Below, in pieces: positions 1 to 4,942 of a DNA stretch of 5,385 nucleotides (positions within the stretch are counted from its first letter, which is position 1; every line of letters starts with the position of its first letter). The notes beneath the pieces were generated by a model. It saw only the letters and a list, made by a program, of their open reading frames with translations, did no database searches and had not been told where the DNA came from. Position numbers and translations under genes: made by a program. The stretch lies in NCBI GenBank assembly GCA_937871685.1, contig CALMOL010000512.1, forward strand, positions 3,010-8,394, read 5' to 3'. The stretch is from an uncultured Verrucomicrobiota bacterium. GTDB taxonomy: Bacteria; Verrucomicrobiota; Verrucomicrobiia; Chthoniobacterales; SZAS-18.

Positions 1-107
1 CCCCCGTGTCCCACAATGGGCGCCAGGCCCCCGCCCTCCCGGGGGGGGCTCGGTTGGGAGCGCCGCTCCCGCGGCTGCATTGGCCACTTTTGTTGCGCAC
101 CGATGGA
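1..107. other. GC-rich hairpins downstream of the yqhA-like gene
   Basis: No gene is supported here. The stretch holds two GC-rich inverted repeats: GCCCCC (27-32) with GGGGGC (44-49), and GGGAGC (56-61) with GCTCCC (65-70) around a 3-nt loop. They lie 3' of the minus-strand UPF0114 gene, which stops at 108, and could help end its transcript. Neither is followed by a T tract on the minus strand, so this is not a standard intrinsic terminator. The run of eight G at 41-48 is a possible replication-slippage site. Confidence 0.35.
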
Positions 108-683
108 TCAGCCGGCCTTGCCGTGGTCGCCGCCGTTGCCGTGGCTCGCAGTGGTCATGCGCTCGATGCCCGCCAGCGCGAGCGCCGAGATGAGGAACAC
201 GCAGTGGATCACCACCTGCCACATCACGTTGTTCCACTCGACGGGCGTCTTGCTGACCTCGGCCGCGCGAATGAACGTCTTGAGCAAGTGGATGGACGAG
301 ATGCCGATGAGCGCGGTGGCCAGCTTTACTTTGAGGACGTTGGCGTTGACGTGCGAGAGCCACTGCGGCTCGTCGGGGTGGCCCTGGAGGTTGAGGCGCG
401 ACACGAAGGTCTCGTAGCCGCCGATGATCACCATCACGAGCAGGTTGGCGATCATCACCACGTCGATCAGCCCGAGCACCGAGAGCATGATGTCCGTCTC
501 GGAGATGGTGGCCGTGTGCGAGGCGAGGTGCCAAAGCTCCACCACGAAGCGCCACACATACACGGCCTGCGCCACGATCAGCCCGAGGTAGAGCGGCGCC
601 TGGAGCCAGCGCGAGAAGAAGATCGCGCCGGCCAGCAGCGAGCGCGGGCGCGACGGATACACGGGATCGGAATTAGTTTTCAT
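108..683 (-). CDS. yqhA: UPF0114 family (YqhA-type) integral membrane protein
   Basis: A 191-residue polytopic inner-membrane protein of the UPF0114/YqhA family, whose function is not established. Hydrophobic segments lie at about residues 26-48, 66-89, 118-138 and 153-171. The family's signature is clear in the second segment (LIDVVMIANLLVMVIIGGYE, 71-91), followed by a loop (FVSRLNLQGHPDEPQWL, 93-109), and in the third (LKVKLATALIGISSIHLLK, 117-135). The length is close to the usual family length. I chose the ATG at 681-683 because the protein then begins just before the first membrane segment. The reading frame stays open further upstream, but that part only mirrors the VOC gene on the other strand. 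The histidine/glycine-rich tail (about 180-191) is weakly conserved. The gene is divergent from the VOC gene, 84 bp apart. No strong ribosome binding site is visible. The family call is firm and the symbol is by homology only. Confidence 0.9.
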   Translation of the reverse strand: MKTNSDPVYPSRPRSLLAGAIFFSRWLQAPLYLGLIVAQAVYVWRFVVELWHLASHTATISETDIMLSVLGLIDVVMIANLLVMVIIGGYETFVSRLNLQGHPDEPQWLSHVNANVLKVKLATALIGISSIHLLKTFIRAAEVSKTPVEWNNVMWQVVIHCVFLISALALAGIERMTTASHGNGGDHGKAG

Positions 684-767
684 TGGGGGGCGCGCACGAA
701 GCCCGTCCCGCCGCCGGGCGTCAAGCCGCGCGCATTCGCCCGCGTCGTGTGCGAGCTTCCCGGCGCC

Positions 768-1151
768 ATGCTCAAGAAACTTCTGCACACCCGCTACCGC
801 GTCGAGGATTTGGACCGCACCGTCGCTTTTTACCGAGACGTGCTCGGCCTCGAGGAGACGCGCCGCCACACGTCGCCGCGCGGCTCCAAGCTCGTCTTCT
901 TCAAGTGCCCCGGCTCCGAGGAGGAGATCGAGCTTTGCCAGTTCGACGAGTCCGGCCCGGTGAAGGTCGGCAGCGACATCACTCACCTCGCCTTCGAGGT
1001 GGACGACATCGAGGCGTTCGCCAAGCACTCCGCCAAGCACGGCTACCCGCTCTCCGACGGTCCGACCAAGACCTCATCCGGCTCGGTCATCGCCTTCATC
1101 GACGCGCCCGAGGGCTACGAGATCGAGCTGATCCAGCCGGCGAGGAAATGA
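768..1151 (+). CDS. VOC-superfamily protein, glyoxalase I (lactoylglutathione lyase)-like
   Basis: A 127-residue protein of the vicinal oxygen chelate fold, about the size of bacterial glyoxalase I, which converts the methylglyoxal-glutathione hemithioacetal to S-lactoylglutathione in the cytosol. It has the two expected beta-alpha-beta-beta-beta halves: LLHTRYRVEDLDRTVAFY (5-22) leading to VLGL, and ITHLAFEVDDIEAF (71-84) leading to PEGYEIELIQP (114-124). All four metal-ligand positions of GloA appear to be present: H7, E55, H73 and E120. This favours a working metalloenzyme over a binding protein. The start ATG at 768 places H7 where GloA has its first ligand histidine. The frame is open far upstream, but that is a mirror of the yqhA-like gene. 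No clear Shine-Dalgarno is seen. The substrate is inferred, since other VOC enzymes share the fold. A repeat element begins a few bases after the stop. Confidence 0.88.
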   Translation: MLKKLLHTRYRVEDLDRTVAFYRDVLGLEETRRHTSPRGSKLVFFKCPGSEEEIELCQFDESGPVKVGSDITHLAFEVDDIEAFAKHSAKHGYPLSDGPTKTSSGSVIAFIDAPEGYEIELIQPARK

Positions 1152-1157
1152 CGTTTT

Positions 1158-1226
1158 GCCACAGAGGCACGGAGGCCACAGGGAGGGATAAAGGGACATG
1201 ATTCGCCGGAACTCCCTTTGCCCGCC
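1158..1226. repeat. CACAGAGG-type repeat running into an imperfect hairpin
   Basis: Just after the VOC stop codon come degenerate octamer-like units (CCACAGAG, GCACGGAG, GCCACAGG; about 1159-1182) and then a purine-rich tract. The tract pairs with a pyrimidine-rich tract: AAAGGGA (1190-1196) with TCCCTTT (1213-1219), continued by GGG (1185-1187) with CCC (1221-1223) after a small bulge. The loop is about 16 nt. Units of the CCACAGAGG type recur between genes in many high-GC bacterial genomes, from general memory. This copy could also act as a transcript end for the VOC gene, but there is no T run after it. Confidence 0.55.
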
Positions 1227-1439
1227 TTTGTCATCCTCTTTGACCCGCCTACGAAGCCTACATCCGCGACCCACAAATCCCGCACTCGATCTGCAAGATC
1301 TCCAAGGCACGCAAGCCGTCGCGATAGAATCCCGCAGCTTCTCGAAAGCCGTGGGCTGCACTGGCACCCGCTGCGCTTCCATCGTCGTCCCAAGACACTC
1401 GTCGCCTGCGATCTCGCCGGCACCGGAACATGGCCGCTT
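1221..1439 (+). pseudogene. dapL: Decayed internal fragment of LL-diaminopimelate aminotransferase (dapL)
   Basis: This is a relic of DapL, the PLP enzyme that makes LL-diaminopimelate from tetrahydrodipicolinate for lysine and peptidoglycan. Four pieces in shifting frames follow the family in order: FVILFD (1227-1244); AYEAYIRDPQIPHSI (1247-1291); AVAIESRSFSKAVGCTGTRC (about 1315-1374) then ASIVV; and PKTLVACDLAGTGTWPL (about 1390-1439). The third piece holds the PLP-lysine motif SFSK and the GFTGTRCAYTVVP-like block typical of DapL. Frame changes fall at about 1245 (fits loss of one base from GACGCCGCC), about 1301 and about 1390. Only some 70 codons of a protein of about 410 remain, and both ends are missing, so it cannot be functional. 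It lies between a repeat and the start of a membrane-protein gene. An intact dapL presumably exists elsewhere in the genome, which is an inference. Confidence 0.85.
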
Positions 1440-2653
1440 CCGCCATAATTCCTGAAACCGCCCGCAAGTCGTCCGCGGCTTTCATCCGCCCGCTGGTTGT
1501 TATCGGTCTCGCGCTGGGGGTGCTTTTCGCACGCCGGCCGGATGCTTTCCTCGTTCCCCAATTCTGGGCCGAGGATTTCACGTTTCTCCTCGCCGCGGAA
1601 AAGCCCGGCCTCGGCGCGCTCCTCGAGCCCCAGGCCGGTTATCTCCATACCATCCCCAGGATCGTCGCGTGGACGGCGAGTCCCGCCGATCCGTTCCTCC
1701 AGCCCGGTATTTTTCTGTTGGGCTGGCTGCTCACCACCTTCGCCGTCCTTTTCTCTTGTTTGTCGCCCCGTCTGGATCTGGCCGGCAAACCGTGGCTCGC
1801 GCTGGCCATCCTCGTCGTTCCTCACACGGGCGAAGTTTTCTTTACCCTGACCAACGCGCAATGGCTGGCCGCGCTGGGACTATTGCTGACGTTCCTGAAG
1901 AATGATCCGACCAAGGTCGGAGCGTGGCTGGCCGACATCGCTTTTCTTTTCTTCGCCGGTCTTTCTGGACCTTTCATTATTTTCAGCCTGCCGTTGTTCC
2001 TCATCCGTGCCTGGCAACGCCGGACCTTGCCCTCCTTCATCCTGCTGGGTGTGGCCATGATTTTCGCTGTGATCCAAGGCTGGTTCGTTTCGCACGCGGG
2101 ACCCGATAACGAATTCGTCGGCCCTTTCAGTCTCTTTAATCTTTTTGCCACGGTGTCCTACCGTTTGTTCTGCAATTTATTCTTCGGCGCATGGGTTTCC
2201 GGCAATGCCAGCCCGGGCTTCTGCATTGCCCTTGCGGCCACCGTGATGGCATTTCTCTGTTTCGCGATTTACCGCGCCCGAAACCACCGCCTGCAACTCG
2301 GCGTGCTCCTGGCCTTCATCATTCTGCTCCTCGGCGTCACGACGCTGCGCAAACGGCTCGATCTCTGGGGCTGGGGCGATATCGGAAATGGAGATCGCTA
2401 TTTTTTCGTCCCCAAGGTCGCGCTGCTCTGGGTGACCCTCGTGGCGTTGAAATCGCAACCCGCTTCTTGGATTCGGCGCGGGCTGATCGCGCTGCTGGTC
2501 TGCGGCGCGCTTTCCAATCTTTCCCGCTTCCAATTCGAACCCCAGCCCGACCGCCGCTGGTATCAGCTTTGCCCCAACATTCGTGCGCATCGCGAAGTGG
2601 AGGTGAACATCAACCCAGGCTGGAAATTTCGATACCGCCGGGCTCATCCGTGA
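1430..2653 (+). CDS. Polytopic membrane protein, possibly GT-C-type glycosyltransferase-like
   Basis: A 407-residue protein with about ten to eleven hydrophobic segments (near 19-35, 93-113, 121-140, 143-157, 166-193, 201-220, 236-256, 262-281, 288-304, 325-341 and 349-363). The first periplasm-side loop carries FWAEDF (45-50) and AGYLHTIPR (69-77). An acidic pair in this first loop is a hallmark of GT-C lipid-linked glycosyltransferases. Later come EVFFTLTNAQW (135-145) and GNGDRYFF (319-326), and the tail ends with VNINPGWKF (392-400). This layout matches uncharacterised membrane proteins found near surface-polysaccharide genes, but no such genes are visible here, so the role is open. The ATG at 1430 lies within the end of the dapL relic. 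No better start exists before the first membrane segment. The gene has more A/T-ending codons and T-rich runs than its neighbours, which suggests a separate origin. Confidence 0.8.
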   Translation: MAASAIIPETARKSSAAFIRPLVVIGLALGVLFARRPDAFLVPQFWAEDFTFLLAAEKPGLGALLEPQAGYLHTIPRIVAWTASPADPFLQPGIFLLGWLLTTFAVLFSCLSPRLDLAGKPWLALAILVVPHTGEVFFTLTNAQWLAALGLLLTFLKNDPTKVGAWLADIAFLFFAGLSGPFIIFSLPLFLIRAWQRRTLPSFILLGVAMIFAVIQGWFVSHAGPDNEFVGPFSLFNLFATVSYRLFCNLFFGAWVSGNASPGFCIALAATVMAFLCFAIYRARNHRLQLGVLLAFIILLLGVTTLRKRLDLWGWGDIGNGDRYFFVPKVALLWVTLVALKSQPASWIRRGLIALLVCGALSNLSRFQFEPQPDRRWYQLCPNIRAHREVEVNINPGWKFRYRRAHP

Positions 2654-2861
2654 CGCCCGGGACGGTGAACTCTTTCCTTCATGCCCCGCATCCCCTGCTC
2701 ATTTTTGGGGCGGCAGAACCAGCGCTACGGGCCGGACCATCTCGGCTCGGACCTGGGCCGAGCTTCGGTGCTCCCAGCACTGGTGGACCATGCGCCGGCC
2801 TTGAGCGAAGGCGCGTTCAAATTGATCTCTGTGTCGCGGTGGCTAGACCTTGGGGCCGCGC
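2654..2861. other. Intergenic stretch with a predicted branched structure (2730-2800)
   Basis: No convincing gene. A 63-codon frame from the ATG at 2681 has no recognised motif. The part 2730-2800 can fold as a branched structure: outer stem GGCCGG (2730-2735) with CCGGCC (2795-2800), ACCA (2736-2739) with TGGT (2781-2784), and two internal hairpins, CTCGGC/GCCGAG (2741-2746/2757-2762) and GTGCT/AGCAC (2768-2772/2776-2780). GGACCAT occurs twice, at 2734 and 2785. It may be a REP-like dispersed repeat, a structured leader of the BrnT-like gene, or chance in GC-rich DNA. Confidence 0.35.
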
Positions 2862-3173
2862 ATGGAGTTTGACTGGCTCGATTGTCCCTTCGACCTGCGC
2901 GTGGTCACGCCGCGGGAGATCGAGGAGAGCTTCGAGGACCCCTTCAACCTGCGCCTGCTGCCTGACCTGCCGCACCAGCCGGGCGCGGCGCGCTACTTCT
3001 GCCTCGGCCGCACGGCGGCAGGCCGCGGCGTCTTCTCGGTGTTCTGGACCGACGGCCGCCGCGCCCGCGTGATTCTCGCCCGCCCGATGACACCCGAGGA
3101 GACCGCCTTCTACGACCGCCGCAACCTCGAGCAACTCGACAAAGGGGAGAAAGGCCGAGAGGATGGAGGATAG
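2862..3173 (+). CDS. Small BrnT-like protein without a BrnA partner
   Basis: A 103-residue protein resembling the BrnT toxin/RelE-like fold family. Visible blocks are VTPREIEESFEDPF (15-28), RYFCLGRTAAGRGVFSVFWT (44-63), and GRRARVILARPMTPEETAFY (65-84). These match in order the family's acidic helix with (F)EDP, the GR-containing strands and the RxxxAR-type strand before a final helix. The usual BrnT opening (FEWD...KHG) is only partly kept as MEFDWLDCPFDL, so it may belong to a relative rather than BrnT proper. I prefer the ATG at 2862; a TTG at 2850 in frame would add four residues. No antitoxin gene follows, because the next gene is on the other strand, so a toxin role is unsupported. The last six codons (GREDGG) and the TAG lie inside the left arm of an inverted repeat, so the natural tail has probably been replaced. 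Confidence 0.75.
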   Translation: MEFDWLDCPFDLRVVTPREIEESFEDPFNLRLLPDLPHQPGAARYFCLGRTAAGRGVFSVFWTDGRRARVILARPMTPEETAFYDRRNLEQLDKGEKGREDGG

Positions 3174-3280
3174 AGGATGGCAGCCACCAGGTGACCAGCC
3201 GCCGGCGGGAGGATGGCACGGCCACAAATCGTCCAGCTGCCCCCAACCCGGTCGAGTCCTCTATCCTCCATCCTCTCGGC
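3154..3280. repeat. Perfect 24-bp inverted repeat made of GAGGATR heptamers
   Basis: Left arm 3154-3177 and right arm 3257-3280 are exact reverse complements. The left side contains three tandem heptamers GAGGATG, GAGGATA, GAGGATG (3159-3179), and a further copy lies in the loop at 3209-3215. The 79-nt loop has an inner stem GGCAGC (3179-3184) with GCTGCC (3236-3241) and the palindrome CCGCCGGCGG (3199-3208). The element fills the gap between two convergent genes and ends 3 bp before the stop codon of the minus-strand gene. It could work as a two-way transcript barrier, although no T tract follows either arm. The composition looks like a dispersed repeat rather than a simple terminator. Confidence 0.85.
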
Positions 3281-3283
3281 TCT

Positions 3284-4708
3284 TCACGCCTCCGCCATCG
3301 CCGAGCGCTGGCCACGGTAGCCGAAGAGGCGGTTGTTCTTCACCACGTCGGCCACCTGCTTGGGCACCATCGTCTCCCAGCGGTCGTCGCCGGCCTGGAT
3401 CATCTTCAGCACCTCGGGTGAGCGGATGGCAAGGTAGTCCTGCTTGTAGCCGCGCAAATCTTCCAGGTGGCCGTTGAGGACGAGGTAGTTGAAGAGCGGT
3501 TGGAGATGCGGTTGCACCGGGAAGTTCTCCAACTTGACTAGCACGCCTTCCTCCAGCGTGGGATACACGTAGAGCTTCACGCCGCTTTTGAAGAGCCGAC
3601 CGAAGCCCTCCAGGATGCCGCCGTCGAGGTTCGTGTAGAATTTTTCCTCGAAGAGTTCCTTCAAGGTCGGCACGCCCACCGCGATGCCGATCATCTTCTT
3701 CGTGGCGCGCGAGAGATACTGCCCGACGCGGAAATACTCGCCGAATTTCGAGATCATCACATTGCGCCCGAGCTTCCCGAGCACATCCACGCGGTCGAGG
3801 AAGTCGGTGTGGTCCACCGCGCCGTCGGCCGCGAGGTTCTGCATCGTGATCTCCATGAGCACGAGCGGCTCCTCACCCTTGTTCTTTTCCTCCTGCACAA
3901 ACTGCGCGAGCGCGCAGTCGAGGATGTCCTGCGTGGTGTTCGTCACCGGCCGGAAGCGACCGCGCTCCACGAGCACGGCGCGCTTGTAGATCAGCTCGTC
4001 GGGCCGGATCACCTCGCCGTCGGCGGTGAAGATGGCTGCGTCGGACAGCCCGCGCTCCACGAGCTGGAGGGCCATGAGGCGGTTGTCGATGTAGTGGAAG
4101 TCCGGCCCGGCGAACTTGATCATGTCCACCTGGATGCGCTCGGTGGTGAGGCCGTCGAGCAGCGCGCCGACGAGCTTGTCGGGCGTCTGGTAAGTGTAGA
4201 ACGCGCCGTGGACCAGGTTCACGCCGACGACGCCAAGGGCCTCCTGCTGGAGGACGTTGTCGCGGTCGAGCATCCGCACGTGGATGACGATGGTGTTTGG
4301 CTCGGCGCGCGGGTGCGTCTGGAAGCGGATGCCCAGCCAGCCGTGGGACTCGGTGGGGTAGGTGTAGGAGCGCGCCGCCACCGTATTGGCAAAGGCGAAA
4401 AAGGAGGTGCGTCCGCCGCGCTGGTCCTGGAGACGTTCGATGAGAAGCTGGTATTCGTGTTCCAGCATCGTCATCAGCCGTTGGCGCGACACGTAGCGCG
4501 GCGAGGGTCCGTAGATGGCGTCCGAAAATGTCATGTCGTAGGCCGAGATGGTCTTGGCCACCGTGCCCGACGCGGCGCCGACGCGGAAGAAGCGCCGCGC
4601 CACCTCCTGTCCCGCGCCGATCTCCGCGAAGGTGCCGTAGCGAAGGGCGTCCAGATTGATCTGGAGCGCCTTTTTATCGACGTTCGCGTCGGTCTTGTCG
4701 GAAGTCAT
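3284..4708 (-). CDS. Conserved hypothetical protein, family often mislabelled as TonB-dependent receptor or nicotinate-nucleotide adenylyltransferase
   Basis: A 474-residue, apparently cytosolic protein with no signal peptide or membrane segment. I recognise it as a strongly conserved bacterial family, known from recall of sequence blocks such as INLDALRYGTFAEIGAGQEV (17-36) and FFRVGAASGTVAKTISAYDM (40-59). Others are RYVSRQRLMTMLEHEY, the central VVGVNLVHGAFY, RPVTNTTQDILDCALAQF, VLGKLGRNVMISKFGEYFRV, and near the end LKELFEEKFYTNLDGGILEG. Database names for the family (receptor, NaMN adenylyltransferase) do not fit: there is no beta-barrel plug, TonB box or nucleotidyltransferase HxGH motif. 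The biochemical role is unknown to me. The ATG at 4708 is chosen because homologues begin shortly before the INLD(A/P)L block. The frame extends to an ATG at 4843, but that extra 45-residue part looks non-coding. The gene is convergent with the BrnT-like gene and divergent from the next gene. Confidence 0.85.
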   Translation of the reverse strand: MTSDKTDANVDKKALQINLDALRYGTFAEIGAGQEVARRFFRVGAASGTVAKTISAYDMTFSDAIYGPSPRYVSRQRLMTMLEHEYQLLIERLQDQRGGRTSFFAFANTVAARSYTYPTESHGWLGIRFQTHPRAEPNTIVIHVRMLDRDNVLQQEALGVVGVNLVHGAFYTYQTPDKLVGALLDGLTTERIQVDMIKFAGPDFHYIDNRLMALQLVERGLSDAAIFTADGEVIRPDELIYKRAVLVERGRFRPVTNTTQDILDCALAQFVQEEKNKGEEPLVLMEITMQNLAADGAVDHTDFLDRVDVLGKLGRNVMISKFGEYFRVGQYLSRATKKMIGIAVGVPTLKELFEEKFYTNLDGGILEGFGRLFKSGVKLYVYPTLEEGVLVKLENFPVQPHLQPLFNYLVLNGHLEDLRGYKQDYLAIRSPEVLKMIQAGDDRWETMVPKQVADVVKNNRLFGYRGQRSAMAEA

Positions 4709-4942
4709 CGCCACGCCCGACGCTAGCCGAGCGAGCCGGCCGGGCAAGATGCGCGGCGGATGGAACCACTGCGCGATGAGGCCGAAGGCCATCCCATTCA
4801 TGGGACAACGTGGTCCCAGCGGCGGCACGCCGTTCTTGCGCACAGAACTCTTCTAGAACACGCCTTTCCAGAGGGGAGCGCGCCCGATCACGCCGCTGGC
4901 ACGGGCATTGCATAGAGGCGCGGGTGATTGCCCTCGCTCGCC
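4709..4942. promoter_or_regulatory. Divergent intergenic region with overlapping hairpins and a TTCTAGAA palindrome
   Basis: This 234-bp region separates two divergent genes and presumably holds both promoters, but I cannot name a convincing -35/-10 pair. Two hairpins share bases and exclude each other: TCCCAT (4792-4797) with ATGGGA (4800-4805), and TGGGAC (4801-4806) with GTCCCA (4813-4818). They would lie in the leader of the minus-strand gene if its transcript starts beyond 4818. Further right are GTTCT (4832-4836) with AGAAC (4844-4848), and the palindrome TTCTAGAA (4851-4858), which could be an operator. All of this is inferred from sequence symmetry only. Confidence 0.35.

Noticed and set aside
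6..767. Long plus-strand open frame upstream of and continuous with the VOC gene
   Set aside because: It is antisense to the clear UPF0114 gene, rich in His/Arg/Glu as mirror translations of membrane proteins are, and shows no domain. Glyoxalase homology begins at the ATG at 768.
684..1040. N-terminal extension of the UPF0114 gene on the minus strand
   Set aside because: It mirrors the VOC coding sequence, and UPF0114 proteins begin close to the ATG at 683.
1198..1455. Small plus-strand gene(s) between the VOC and membrane genes
   Set aside because: Their translations are pieces of DapL in alternating frames, so this is a pseudogene rather than separate small proteins.
1115..1861. 248-codon minus-strand frame
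   Set aside because: It crosses the VOC end, the repeat, the dapL relic and the membrane gene on the other strand; it is low in complexity with no recognisable motif.
2815..2822. GTTCAAAT, like the T-loop of a tRNA
   Set aside because: The flanking bases do not form the 5-bp T-stem, and no acceptor or anticodon arms fit.
2681..2872. 63-codon plus-strand frame
   Set aside because: No family recognised, and it overlaps the start of the BrnT-like gene in another frame. It is kept only as unresolved intergenic sequence.
3154..3280. CRISPR array or intrinsic terminator
   Set aside because: There is one inverted pair and short 7-bp tandem units, not spaced direct repeats, and no T tract follows the stem on either strand.
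3809..4726. 305-codon plus-strand frame
   Set aside because: It is an antisense mirror of the conserved 474-residue gene, with typical His/Val/Glu/Asp/Arg-rich shadow composition.
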